Source of the DNA: Otatea glauca
Taxonomy: Eukaryota > Streptophyta > Magnoliopsida > Poales > Poaceae
Direction of reading: 5' to 3'
Length of the DNA: 64,000 nucleotides
Assembly: GCA_036346275.1 (NCBI GenBank)
Contig: CM070723.1
Coordinates: forward strand, 27,162,176-27,226,175
Shown here: positions 23,879 to 36,200 of the stretch, in pieces
Layout of the letters: each line of letters begins with the position of its first letter
How positions within the stretch are numbered: the first letter of the stretch is position 1
Notes under the pieces: model-generated
The model's input: only the letters and a program-made list of their open reading frames with translations
Database searches by the model: none
Told to the model about the DNA's origin: nothing
Program-made: the position numbers and the translations under genes

Positions 23879-25206
23879 TAAAGAATTAATAGGTTTGGAA
23901 ACTCTGACTTCAAATCTTCCTCACGCTCTTAAGTTGCTTCACTTTCAGAATGATTTCTCCACTGAACTCTGCAAAAGCGAATGGACTTGTTCCTGGTCCT
24001 GCGTTCCATAACATCCAAAATTCTGACTGGCTGCTCCTTATATGTCAAATCTTCCTGCAGCTCTATTGCGTCCAATGGGGTTTGTTCTGTTGGCACCCTA
24101 AGACATTTCTTAAGCTGCGACACATGAAACACATCATGCACTCCTGCCAAGGACTGAGGCATTCCAACTGATAAGCTACCTCCCCTCGACGGCTCAAAAT
24201 CTTGAACGGACCGATATATCTTGGTGCAAGTTTTCCTTTCACGTGGAACCTCTTAACACCCTTGAGAGGGGTGACCCTGAGATACACATAATCATCTGGC
24301 TCAAAACTCAAATCTCGGTAACGGTTAGCAGCGTAGCTCTTTTGCCTTGATTGTGCCACCTTCAACCTCTCTCTAATCATCACAACTTGATTTTTCTGCT
24401 TCTTTAAGAATATCCAGTCCAAACACCAAACGCTCTCCTGTTTCATTCCAATTCAGCGGGGTACGACACGCACGTCCATATAATACCTCAAATGGTGACA
24501 TTCGCAAACTAGCTTTATAAATATTATTGTAACTGAATTCTGCATACGGCAAACATTTATCCCAAGATGCAGCATAAGCTAATGCACAAGCTCTCAACAT
24601 ATCCTCCAAAATCTGATTTACCCTTTCATCGTCGACCATCATGCATGGGTGATATGTCAGATCAAATTCAAAGTAGTCCCCATTGCTTCATGCAACTTGT
24701 TCCAAAATCTTGAGGTAAACTGGGTACCTCTATCTGACAATCTTTTTGGGTACTCCATGCAAACATACAATCCTTGACATATACAAATCTGCCAAACGGT
24801 CTCCTGAGTAGGTGGTCTTTACTGGAATGAAGTGAGCGACCTTGGTTAACCGATCCACAATAACCCAAATTGAATCATATCCTCTCTGAGTCTTAGGTAA
24901 ACCAGTGATAAAATCCATACCGATTTCCTCGCACTTCCATTCAGGAATTTTCAACGGCTATAACAAACCAGCAGGTCTTTGATGCATGGCTTTTACTCTC
25001 TGACATACATCGCATAGAGCAACGTGCTCAGCCACCTCACGCTTCATATTAGACCACCAGAATCTCTCCCTCAAATCTTGATACATTTTAGCACTTCCTG
25101 GATGAATCGAGTACTTAGAATCGTGAGCTCCCTCAAGAATCGCTTGTTTGACTCCTTTTATTCTACACACAAATTCGACCGTTGAAGAACATGGTTCCTT
25201 GCTCAT
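23879..25206 (-). pseudogene. pol: Integrase with chromodomain (family A copy 2)
   Basis: The minus-strand reading starts with the HHCC zinc domain (EGAHDSKYSIHPGS ... CDVCQRVKAMHQRP, ~25130-24985) and then has a stop that looks like CAG to TAG (~24960). The core follows with IGMDFITGLP (~24920) and FIPVKTTYSGD. A short deletion at ~24743 shifts the frame at the second Asp motif, and the Glu region (~24640) is also altered. The reading resumes with LRACALAYAASWDKCLPYAEF and the YIGPFKILSRRG segment (~24215). A further shift near 24170 leads into the chromodomain: LTYKEQPVRILDVMERR ... IRFCRVQWRNHS, then a stop replacing the usual Trp of ATWERE. The chromodomain would guide insertion to marked chromatin. 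Confidence 0.9.
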
Positions 25207-25298
25207 CCAAAGTGAAATCCACGGCTAAGCCTCCCTCTTTCTTGGACTTGATCTTAGTGATTTTCTCATCATATTTCTAGCCTTCTCTGATCTGATCC

Positions 25299-26801
25299 TC
25301 AAGTGTTGGCTTTACTTCCAAATAAGAATACAATCCCATGCGGGACCACTTCCAATTTTAACTTCCGAAATTCTTTACATAGCTCTGGTTGATCATCCAT
25401 CGACAATGTATTTGCACTATGGCTCTTTCGACTCAGAGCATCTGCTACCACATTAGCTTTTCCAGGGTGGTAATGAATTCCCACATTATAATCCTTAATT
25501 AGCTCTAGCCACCTTCGTTGTCTCATATTAAGATCTGCTTGAGTGAATATGTACTTCAGGCTCTTATGGTCGGTATATATCTCACATCTGTTCCCTATGA
25601 GGTAATGACGCTATATTTTCAAAGCATGCACTACGGTAGCTAATTCCAAATCATGCGTCGGATAATTCCCCTCATGCAACCTCAACTGCCTCAATGTGTA
25701 TGCAACAAACTTGCCACTTTGCATTAACACGCATCCAATACCTTGCTTTAGAGCATCGCAATAAATATCAAAACCCTTCTGCACATCCAGCAATACTAAT
25801 ACAGGGGCTGTCGTTAGACGCTTCTTCAGTTCCATAAAACACTTTTTGCACTCTAGCGTCCATGCAAACTTGTTTTCTTTCTTCAATAACTGCGTAAGGG
25901 GTTTAGCAATCATTGAGAATCCCTCTATAAACCGACGATAATATCCCGCCATACCCAAAAAACTACGAATCTGAGTAACAGACTTCAGTTGTTCCCAATG
26001 CAACACTGCGTCCACTTTGCTTGGGTCAACTACAACTCCTTTAGTAGTCATTACATGACCAAGAAATTCAACCTTCTCCTTCCAAAAATCACACTTGCTA
26101 AACTTAGCATACAACTGATGTTCTCGCAGCCTCTCTAAAACCATTCTCAAATGCCCCGCATGATCTTCCTCTGACTTCGAGAAAATTAGGATATCGTCTA
26201 TAAAGACTACAACAAACTTATCCAAGTACTCCATGAAAACCTTATTCATCATGTTCATAAAATATGCAGGGGCATTAGTCAATCCAAATGACATTACTGT
26301 GAACTCATAGTGTCCATATCGCGTAGAGAACGCAGTCTTAGGCACATCCTCTGCTCGGATTTTCAACTGATGGTATCCTGAACGAAGATCTATTTTTTAG
26401 AAAACTCTAGCTCCCCATAACTGATCAAATAAATCGTCGATCCTGGGCAATGGATACTTATTCTTGATCGTTACTTCATTGAGTGCTCGATAATCAATAC
26501 ACATCCTAAGACTTCCGTCTTTCTTTCGGACAAACAAAACCGGCGCTCCCCATGGTGACGAACTTGGTCTGATAAAACCCTTCTCTAGCAGTTCCTCAAT
26601 CTTCTTTTTCATTTCTACCAACTCATCGGTAGGCATCCGATAAGGTCTCTTTGATATCGGTGATGTCCCTGGCGCTAACTCAATAACAAACTCGATGTCG
26701 CGATCTGGCGGCATCCCTGGTAAATCTTCTGGAAACACGTCCGAGTATTCTCTGACTACTGGCACACTTTCTATGCTGATGGCTTGCACACTGTTGATCA
26801 C
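25299..26801 (-). pseudogene. pol: Reverse transcriptase and RNase H (family A copy 2)
   Basis: Two long minus-strand stretches in one frame are separated by a TAA (26397-26399, at the DLRSGYHQL motif) and by a TAG (25611-25613) that probably replaced the Trp codon of KIWRHYL. The first has EYSDVFPEDLPGMPPDRDIEF, KRPYRMP and FVRKKDGSLRMCIDYRALNE. The second has TAFSTRYGHYEFTVMSFGLT, the catalytic FIDDIL (~26192-26209) and the thumb and connection regions. RNase H follows with IYCDALKQGIG (~25755), IYTDHKSLKY (~25575) and VVADALSRKS (~25435). Apart from the two stops and a tail after 25330 in a different frame, the domain is close to intact. Confidence 0.93.
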
Positions 26802-26899
26802 TAACTATACATCGCGAACCGCTGTCGCTTGGAATTCTACCTTCCTGCCATTAGGGCTTTCCAACGATACGATCCAAAACGGCTTTATGTTTGGATAGC

Positions 26900-27260
26900 C
26901 AATCCATTCCAAGGATAACATCTAGGGATTGTGTATTTATCAAGATAAGATTTGCTAGAAATTCTATCCCATCCATAAGCAACTTAACTCCCATGCACCC
27001 AAGGCTAGATCTAAGCTTAGATCCTTGGGCTTAGACTATTAGCACGCATTTAAGATATACGACATTGAATCCACTCTTGGTTGCAAAACTTTGAGAAACG
27101 AACGAATGCGAAGCTCCAGAATCAAATAAAACTGTGGCAGGTACTGAGTTAACCAGAAACTTACACAATACAACGTCCGTAGCCTCTTGAGCTCCATCTG
27201 CAGTGATGTGGTTGATCCTACCATGCGCTGTCGATTGAGGGTGTTGTTCCCAAGTTAAAA
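26900..27260 (-). pseudogene. pol: Retropepsin (protease) region (family A copy 2)
   Basis: The active-site motif FDSGASHSF is intact at ~27103-27131 (minus strand), preceded by TDVVLCKFLVNSVPATVL. Compared with copy 1, ~55 bases have been lost between the gag zinc knuckle and the protease, so the protease now lies in a different frame from gag. Downstream, reading toward the reverse transcriptase is broken by stops near 27030 and 26940. Confidence 0.82.
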
Positions 27261-28351
27261 CGAACTGGCGTGATGCCTCCTCTCTGTGGACACCTATTAG
27301 AGAAGTGCCCTGGCTCATTGCATGTATAGCACCTCCTGACTGCAAACTGCTGACTCCTTCCTGGTGCATTACTACCCTGCGCTGGCGTTTGAAGATTCTG
27401 ATTAGCAGGGCGAGGTGCAAGGATTGTTGCCTTGTTTATGACTGACGGTTGGAATCTGGCAAACTGCTGCGGTGACATTCTCAGACGTAGGTGATTGGGA
27501 CGTCCACCCTGGTTGGACATCAAGCGCTTACGGTTTTCACCCAGCTCTTTGCGCTTGTCCTCCAGAATCAATGCCTTATTAACCAATTCTTGAAAGTTCG
27601 GAAAATTGTGGGTGATCAGCCCCACTTGCAGTCCGAAATTTAGTCCCTTCATGAAGCGGGACTGCCTAGCTTTATTTGTCGCTACGTCTTCAGGGGCATA
27701 GCGGGCTAGCTGTGTAAACTTGTTTAGGTATTCGGCCACGGGCTGGCCTCCTTGCTTCAAAGCTCTGAATTCCTCCTTCTTGAGATCCATCATTCCCTTT
27801 GGAACATGGTATTGGCGGAAAGCAGTTGTAAACTCATCCTATGTGATCTCCTGTGGGGCTTCATGTGCGGCACAATAGTTTTCCCACCATTCTGCGACTG
27901 TTCCTTCCAATTGATGAGAGGCGTAGAGTACCTTCTCATTACCCTCACATTGAGTGATATGAAGCTTCCTCTCAATGGTCCTAAGCCAGTCATCGGCTTC
28001 CAAGGGATTAACATTTCCTGAAAAGGTTGGCGGCCGAGTCCTCATAAAATCTGACAGCTTGGAGTACGACCGCGGTCCACCATTGTTGTTCTGGTTCACA
28101 TGATTGTTGTTATTTGAAGCCACGTTAGTCATCTGTTGCATCATGGTCTGCATCAGTTGAGTCTGCGCAGCGAGAAACGCTCCCAGATTCTGCATGTCCA
28201 CTGTCGGTGGTGGTTGAGGATGGCCTCCATCATTCTGGTTGTCATTCTGGCATAGTCCACTTCCTGAAGCACCGTTGTTTCCACGAGTATTCACAATCTG
28301 TTGATTGCCTCTTGGGTTAGGAAAGGTAGATGTAGCATAGGTAAGATGCAA
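27218..28351 (-). pseudogene. gag: Ty3/gypsy gag (family A copy 2), one in-frame stop
   Basis: The reading frame runs from ~28351 through TRGNNGASGSG, a Gln/Asn-rich stretch, the capsid (MRTRPPTFSGNVNPLEADDW, CEGNEKVLYASHQLEGTVAE) to a TAG at 27839-27841. It continues in the same frame with EYLNKFTQLARYAP, FMKGLNFGLQVGLITHNFPN and LVNKALILEDKRKELGENRK, ending with the zinc knuckle CYTCNEPGHFSNRC (~27335-27290). The TAG is the only break in ~370 codons, so this Gag was probably functional recently. The proper start is uncertain: the MVNT start of copy 1 corresponds to ~28295. Confidence 0.9.
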
Positions 28352-28576
28352 GAACCTCTAAGGTGGGGGAAATAGGTTAAACCCAACTAAAATAATTCTT
28401 TATTTATTCTTGGTATGGTTGCTTACAAAAGCTTACAAGCTTTGCAATACATACTGCACACTCAGCAATACAAAGAAGCAAACTAATCATGAAACCTTAA
28501 CGTCTACTAAAGAGGTAAAGACTAACTTAAAGATGCGACTCAACACTCGAGTCTCAACACACTCTAAGACTGACTC

Positions 28577-28908
28577 TCACTCATCCAGCCACCCTGGCTG
28601 AGACTGACCCGGCGCATACACCGGTGGGTGGGCTGGCATAGGAGCAAACCTATCATCGTGACCTACTGTTGGCTCCTCCGTAGCAACGGGATCTTCAAGC
28701 TCCTCTGCTGGCTCCCACTCTCGCTCCTCTGGATCTTCCTCGGACTCCTCGGCTGGCTCCTGAGCTCCCTGAGTCATGCGCTCCAACTGGTCCTCAACCT
28801 CTTCTAGGGCTTCTCCTAGCTCAGTGATCACGCCGATCGCTGCGGCACGGGTCTCCTCAAGCTCCTGCTCTGTTACTCTGAGTGCCTCATACACTGTCTC
28901 CAGCTCTT
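28577..28908 (-). CDS. Acidic helical ORF upstream of gag (family A), 5' end deleted
   Basis: About 105 codons are open on the minus strand and end at a stop near 28577. The first half looks like an alpha-helical coiled coil rich in Glu and Leu (ELEETRAAAIGVITELGEAL). The middle is very acidic, and the end is APMPAHPPVYAPGQSQPGWLDE. The same tail ends the ORF at 105-398 of copy 1. The true start is lost: the DNA beyond 28910 is a deletion junction. Plant Ty3/gypsy elements with an extra ORF before gag are known in the Tat/Ogre group; for a Tekay-type element it would be unusual. Function unknown; I recognise no domain. Confidence 0.55.
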
Positions 28909-28910
28909 GA

Positions 28911-28950
28911 GTAGTATTTATGGCTATTTTGCAATAAGCAGTATTTATGA
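28911..28950. other. Deletion junction with copied filler at inner end of 5' LTR
   Basis: The 5' LTR stops ~116 bases short of its expected end, and the primer site and the start of the upstream ORF are missing. In their place 28919-28949 repeats 31 bases of the LTR itself, located at 29292-29323 (one mismatch by eye). This is typical of end joining with templated filler. Confidence 0.7.
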
Positions 28951-31900
28951 TAATAGACTAATACTCCATTTACTGATATAGCTAAGTGTATGATCTTATG
29001 GCCAACTTACATTATTAAGCCATGCAGGGCAAGACTTGAAATATAAGCTAAGAATTAAGCAACGGAAAGTAGAAAACGTAGATAGCTCATCAGTTCACCA
29101 CAGGCAACTGACAAGGCTCGGACCCTAATGACTCGTGTCCTCCTGGAACTCCTCCTCCAACACAGATGTTGATTCTTCAACTGTGATTATTGTTGTTGGC
29201 AAGGGTGAGTACTTAAAGCACTCAACAAGTTGTGTAGAGAATGCAATTCTATGTAACTATATGCAAGGCTTATTCCAAAGGATTGGCTATCATGGCTATT
29301 TTGCAATAAGTAGTATTTATGAATGAATACAATAAATATATCATAAAAACTGCAAAACAAATAATAGTAAATAATAGTTTCAGTGTTCCTTAAGTAAACC
29401 AAATTTTTCAGTCCTAAGTCAATTTTCAACTCCCATGGCATCCTGCCATCCCAACCAAGTTTTCCATTTAATTGAGCTAACCCTTAACTGTAATTCCTGA
29501 GAATTGCTCAATTCCATGAGCACGGCTATCCGAATAGTTTTACACTCTGCAGAGGTTATGCACTTTACCCACATGATACAACCATACACCACAAAGGCGA
29601 GTGATTATAACAAAGCCTTTACAATGCGCTGGCTTAACCCGATACCACCCGCTAAGGTTTAAACACTGGTGGGACTGGTTACCACATCCAGGGCCCCCTC
29701 TTGCGCCATGTGAATTACTCCATAACTCGCGAACTAACACCGACTAAAGTAGGACAAAAGTTAAGATATTGCAAATTAATCAGTTAGGCTGTCCCATACC
29801 AGACATGTCGTTGCATGATTGACTCAGGTCAAAGGCTTGCAAGGTTAAGTCCTTAGTGTGATCAAGGCAAGACATCCACATACCCTCTGCCCATCGGGCC
29901 CACCTTGGCATACTCGCCCCTTGTCACTTGCCCCAATCTAAGTGATTATCACCCAAGTTGATTACCAAGCACCACGTGCCATCAACAATTCAACATCGTT
30001 GCGTGACATGACTCGCCACAAACAACTCAATCTCATCGTGTGATCTCACATGACACACAAGTTCATAACATTGTTCCATATTCCATTTGTCAAGATTAAT
30101 TATCAATGATTCAGGCACATGTGATGACGTGGCATGGCTAAGCAGCTAATACGGTCTAACCATCCCCGGTTGATTATCATTACTAACTAACTATAGTTAA
30201 CCAAACTAGGGTGACAATATATCATGGCATACAAATGACAAGGTAGGGTATAGATCAATCTGGTATAATAGCTAAATCCCAATTTAATTGAAACAATTGT
30301 ATACTTGAAATACTATACAATAAAGTAAAACAATATAGCATTTGTATAAACATAGGTTCAACATGATCAAAGAACCACTTGCCTTTGAATAGGTTCTGAT
30401 CTTGCTCTGGAACTTGCTCTTGAGTTGGTGGATCTTCCTCGGAAGCGTCGCACAATTCAACGCCTACGCGTACCGAAAGACAAAAGCAAATAAATATCAA
30501 AACAGAGAGTAAATGAACTCCAAAAATCAATTAAAATTCACCATTAAATAGATCTCAATTGTACAAATTTTTAGAAATTTTAATCACTCAAATACAAGTT
30601 AAAATGCAAAAGTTATAGCCGTTTGAAGTTTGGATAAATACTGAAAATACAAATATTGGAAAATCAGAATTAACTGAATTATTTTTATAAAGGAAAATCG
30701 CATTATTGCGTCATGCTGATGTCAGGGTGACATCATCACCGAGCCGGCCAATTAGACACTGACACGTGTCGTGGTACATAGACTCGGTTCATGGTGCGGA
30801 TCGAATCCACCGTGAACTCGATCCATGGCCTCTCGGTGCCAGCGCCCGACACGCGGCGACCCCGGATTGGCTACGACGCCGCCCGTGCCGATGTTCGACA
30901 CGCGGCGCGCATCCACGAGATCTCTAGATCGAACGGGGATGAATGCACGCGACGCGGCTCAATCCCCTCCGTTCATCTAGATCTGTCGACAGAGATTAGA
31001 AGATGAAATTTACTGCCAACCGAGCGACGTGGCCCAATCTTTCACCGTTATTTTTGGATCCAACGGTCAAGAACTCACCCGAAGCTAATGGTGAAGCGGC
31101 GGCGAGGAGTTTCGCCGGAGACGAGGAAGAAGACCTGGACGACGGCGTTCTGGTGCGATTCCGACACGAAGAAGAAGAGTAGCCGACGCAAAACACCACG
31201 GCGAACTCGGATCCGGGACCAAAGCGGCGGAAGACAAAGGATCGGCGACATTCTAGAGCAAAAACCGCGGCGGCTGCAAGCTTCAAATTTGGCGAGCTCC
31301 TACGCGGAAACGGCTGCGACACAGGGCTCGGGAGTTGCGGCAAACATGTGACACGAGATGGGGAATTCAGCGCCCGCGTTGGCGCCTTAAATAGCCGTGC
31401 GGGGAGGCGTGCACAGCGCGGACTACGAAGACTTGCTCCGAGGCGGCGACGGACTCTGGCGGTGACACGGAGAGACGACGCAGCTGCATCCATCGTGTCC
31501 ACGCGACGTCCATCCAACGGCTCAGAGCGCTTCGGCGACGCAGCGAAGGCACAACCGTTGGATCTCAATCCAACGGTTTGCCATCTTAGGTTTTAGGGTT
31601 TTGGCGACACGGGCTGATCTAGGTCGCCCGAATCGGGCCTAACGCGCACAGTGTTGGGCTTTGGCGCAACACTGTTCACAAATAATTTAAAACTTTTACC
31701 ATTTAAAATAATTCCAGAAATTCATTTAACTGATTTTATGCAAATAAATTATCAAGAAAAATCCAAGAAAATTCTCAAAAATAATTTGAGACATTTTGGA
31801 CTCAAATAAAATATTTTTGGCAAAACTTTATTTTAACTTTGCACATTTTTAAATATTTTTCCACAAATGACCAATATATTTAATTTAAAGTAAATTCAAA

Positions 31901-31991
31901 TAATTCCAGAAAAATCCAATAAATTCCAGAAAAACATAAAATGGACAAATAACCAATAAAATAATATTAAAGCAAAATTTGGGGTGTTACA
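28949..31991 (-). repeat. 5' LTR of family A copy 2, inner end deleted
   Basis: It matches the 3' LTR 20724-23832 from about position 20840 onward and ends GGGGTGTTACA at 31991, followed by the target duplicate GCAAT. It contains the GC-rich block (~30700-31660), a TATA-like TTAAATAG at ~31387, exon 1 (30383-30463) and exon 2 with an intact acceptor (~29130-29190). Confidence 0.92.
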
Positions 31992-31996
31992 GCAAT

Positions 31997-32430
31997 TGTT
32001 CCCAACAAAGCATCATGAAAGAAACAAAAGTGCTACGTCTGTCATAAGAAGGGCCATTTTGCTAATCAGTGCCCCAAAGAGAACAACTTCTCCTAACACC
32101 ATAGTCTTGCCAGAAATCACCACAATCAAGATTATAACTCCAAGAATAGAAGAAATAAAATCTAAAGCAGATTGCCCGAAATGTCAGATAAAGAAGAGGC
32201 GTTTGAGTGAAGACGCTTGCCCCAAGGAAATTTTTGCTCAACTCCACTCTCAGACTTGATCATCACCTGTTCACCGCTACAACAACACTAATGAACAACT
32301 GTCAAATGCTCAAAATCAAAAAGCCAGTGTTATCTGTTTTTGCTGTGGTAAATGTGGGCACTACTCCTACAAGTCCCCAAAGAAGAAGCGAAATCAACCT
32401 TATGCTCAATTCCATGAAGTTGTACATCAA
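31997..32430 (+). pseudogene. Gag-like zinc-knuckle fragment, 3' part (family B)
   Basis: This continues the remnant interrupted at 20724. CYVCHKKGHFANQC (~32030-32072) is a perfect CCHC knuckle in one frame and ends at a TAA. CPKCQIKKRRLSEDAC (~32170-32217) keeps the cysteines, with the His position unclear. CFCCGKCGHYSYKS (~32338-32379) is a knuckle with the last Cys changed to Ser. With the two before the insertion there are at least five knuckle-like motifs, more than the one or two usual in plant Gag. Frames differ between motifs, so the gene is broken. Confidence 0.55.
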
Positions 32431-33266
32431 CCCACGGACGACCTCAAGAATTCGAAGGCCAACAAGCACCAAGGTCTGCATCTACTCCAACTCAAGACTT
32501 CAATCATAGCATACCTGACGCAATGCCAGGTACATCCCTTATGGTAATCATCTTGTCTCTTTAGACCTACTTGAAGTAAACCGAAAATTTATTTAGAAAC
32601 TATTCATAAAAGTAATGTTTTGATAAGCGAAATGTTGCCTTATAACTAAACTCTCATCAAAATATATCATATCTTGATCCTTCCAAATATTCGGTAAAAG
32701 GGCAAGTACTAAACTTACAATTTTCATCTTTAACCATTACCCAATAAATCCTCGATCTATTCCCTAACCAATGAAAAATCAAACACCTTGACTTTAGCCA
32801 CCTTCTACCTATGCTTCTGAAAGTCAACCCGAACCAAATATAATCGCAACTAAAATCATCAACCCTTGTTGAGTTATCCAAATTAGCCTTTACATTTAAA
32901 TACTCTCCTTGATGTCAACACTCAGTTCTTCTCAAATAATTCTAGATGCTATTCATCTTTTCATTTCTATCATATTCCATACCTCTCCTTAAAAATCGCT
33001 TAACCTTGCTAGTAATCCAAAAATTGGTTATTCAATCAAAAAATATATATAAGAAATGCTAATACCTCTCATCTACCTATGCGACACCCAAATAGAAGTC
33101 TTTTCTATTCATTACACATCACCTCGTAATCGCAAAAAGATCCACTGAAGCAGCTACGCAGAAGATGAAGTGATAAGAACGACAAGTTCACCTCCAAGGA
33201 ATAATTCCCTAAACCCATCTAGTCCTTGCAAATCTCGAGGACGAGATTTCTGTAAGGGAGTAGATC
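32431..33266 (+). other. 3' non-coding part of family B internal region
   Basis: There is no convincing ORF. The end has CTCGAGGACGAGATTTCTGTAAGGGAGTAGATC just before the LTR; a CGAGGACGAG sequence followed by a purine run is typical of the 3' end of Tekay-like elements. AAGGGAG (33254-33260) is the likely polypurine tract. Confidence 0.6.
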
Positions 33267-36200
33267 TGTAACATCCCAAAAATTCTAAATATTAGAAATA
33301 GAAATATAAAAATTAGAAAATGAAATTGAATAGAATTGTTAATTAGAGTGTCAAGAATGAATTAAAATATTATCTCATATTTCAACATCTTGAAATCCAA
33401 CCTTAACAAAAGGATAAGTTACATAATAAATCTTCAAACTAAACAAAATTTGAAAATAAACTAGAAATATAAGTTCACATCAAAATTTCATTGAATCAGA
33501 ATTTCTTCTTAAATTTTGGTTCTTAAGAAATATTTATCGTATTAATTTCTATTTTCCCTCAATGCAAAATGCAAAAAATAATGAGGAATTAAACTCTAAG
33601 TATTTAATTATTGTTATTATTGCATTTTCTGAATTCTCTGGATTTTATTGACTTTTCTTGGATTTCTTGATTATTGTTTGAAAGAAGAAGCCCTTTTAAT
33701 GAATAATCAAACATGTGATAAGTAATAAGAAAAGATTTGTAAAATAAAAAAATAATAAAAATACCTATAAAATTCGTGGAGATATCCAGAACCCTAAAAT
33801 ATATTTTAAAAGTCATGTCAAAGTATTAAAATATGAAAAGAAAGGTAATTAATGAAACATGACTAACAATAGTAGAAATGTCAGAAATTAAATTGCCATA
33901 AATTCGATGTAAAATTTTTTATATTATCTTCATCCTAGATAGAGAATTATACAGTAAAAATATCAGGAAATAATAAATTAATTGTTTATTTATAAAAATT
34001 CAAATACAGAATTGCTGAAAATATAAGAATCAGATTGTCAGAATTTTTATAAATAAAAAGGTAAAATATAATAAATCTAAATTTTTACTGAAGACTTACA
34101 TGGCCAGGAGGAACTCGTAAAAAATATTTCAAAAAGTTTTGATAAGTTATAAACTTCCATAAAATTCAAAAACAGAAAACACAATTTTTGTGCACAGTAG
34201 CTTTCCAGAATTTCTATAAATTATACATGCATCCAATAGATCTGAAATTTTAATGGTAGGTTCTAAACTAGCTCTATTATACTAAGTAAATTTCTCAATG
34301 ATTTTTCCACAAGAGAGGTATCTGATCCATTGAACTTATCCTCACTCTGGTCGCTAAAAATTGATTGAGGTCACCATTCCTCTCGCTGCCAAGTGGGACC
34401 CGTTGCACTATGCGGCCCACACGTTAGCCGAAGGCCTCAACCTTTGTCTTCCTCGACGTGCAGGAGACCTGAAGCATTTCGCATTCGGATGTAACCGTCG
34501 AAGTTGTAGCTCGCGCCACCTGTGGTCCTTCGGCCGTCATCACCGTGCCACGCCGCCGCCCGGTGTCGCCCTGCCCAGATTTCCCGCAATTCTGTCCATG
34601 CCTTCTTCTGTTTAGCCACCGCAATTCACCGCTGAGTTCACACCTTCTGTTCAAGCTCCACTGCAGCAAATCGTCGGCTATAAAAGCCGCTCTGTGATCG
34701 CCTTGTAGTGCCCTTCACTTCCCCTCTCACTTCATTCACCCCTAACTGCGGATAGCCTTCAATTTCTCTTGTTTTTAGAAACAGCCGAGGAACACTAGAG
34801 TTGAGCCGAGACTAAATTCCGCCGATATACTCAACCATTTGCCAATTCCTTCAATTCATAGCATTATCAAGATACAATAACCAAAAGCCCTCAAAAATCT
34901 TGAAGGTTCTTCACCCAGAAGCTCGCCGTCGCTGTTGCCCATCTTCCCCGACCACGGCACATGGTGGTAGCCCAGCTCAAGCCTCCTCTGACACTAATGG
35001 CCGGTAAAATGGAACCTCTGGCATCCCTTGATGCTTATTTTGCTATCGATTCGAACCGAGACTCACCTGTTATCTTCTCCGGCGAGCCTCCTTTGCCGCT
35101 GCCGCCTCCTCTCGGTGCCAGCTCGCCTCAGTCCACCTCTGGCCAAATCAGTACATTCCTCGGGTGTGGCTCATCTCCCTGATGCTCCCTGCACCACCGG
35201 CCGAACCTCCCCTGAGCTGCTTCGCCGGCGATGAGCAGCATAGCTGAGCCCCTGTTCTCGGGTGTATGACGCGAGGGCCCCACTGTCGACCAGCACCTCG
35301 GCCTTGCCCTCTCGCGACCAGCAGCCTACCCCTTTGTCGGCTGAGATTTAAATAAAACCGTGAAAATGAGAAACCGCTTTGAAAGTATTGAAAGCGTATT
35401 TTCTGATTTTCCTGGATTTTCCAAACCAAACCACATTCAAACTTGAATATCTTTTGCATCTTTAATCCAAATTGACTGAAATAAATTTCTATATTAATCT
35501 AAAATCAAGTAATCTCATAATATGCAAAAATATATTGAATTAGAGTTCTGGATCAAATTGAAATTCAAATTTAAAGAAAAGGATGAAAGATAGGCTATAC
35601 ATGGAAATGTTGCAATTAAACTGAGAATTGAATGAAATTTTTTTATTGAAATCTTTATGCTTCCAGCAACCCGAATATATAAAAATATTTGAATTTCATT
35701 TAAGTTTGAATTACTTTCTATTAAAGGTTAACTACAATGCTATAAATATATAAAAGTTAATGGTTTATGCAAAAGAAATACAAAATGAATAGAATCAATT
35801 TTTAAATTCTATTGTGGCAGTTGATCACCTGAGTATACTACAATACAACCTTAACTTGAAGTTTTCATGAATAAGAAGGAGACCATGTATTAAGTCAACT
35901 AGAAGTAGTAGTATACATGAATGCAGGTATAGACTGAACCACAGAACTATTTACCTTACAGTAACATAATGTTTAAGATGTGATCTTTATTTGGAATAAG
36001 CCTTATAAATTGAGTATAACCCAAATGAGAAAGATGTATGTAAAATACATATATGTGCATATATAATAACTAACAGTAGCATAGATGTGCATGACCATGA
36101 GATTGATTTAATTCTGCTGAAACATTTTGAAGACAGTAACAAAATATTGCAATCATGTTCATGAAAAACCAGATCTTATTCAATCAGAGTATATGGTGCA

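Larger units (their letters stand above)
20724..31991 (-). mobile_element. Ty3/gypsy Tekay-type chromovirus, family A copy 2, nested in family B
   Basis: An 11.3-kb minus-strand insertion is bounded by GCAAT on both sides (20719-20723 and 31992-31996). It has two LTRs of the same family as 5171-8338 and a full set of gag, protease, reverse transcriptase, RNase H, integrase and chromodomain regions. It splits the gag-like remnant of family B and is therefore younger than that element. Coding is broken by several in-frame stops and a few indels. The inner end of the 5' LTR and the primer site have been deleted (see 28911-28950). Confidence 0.95.
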
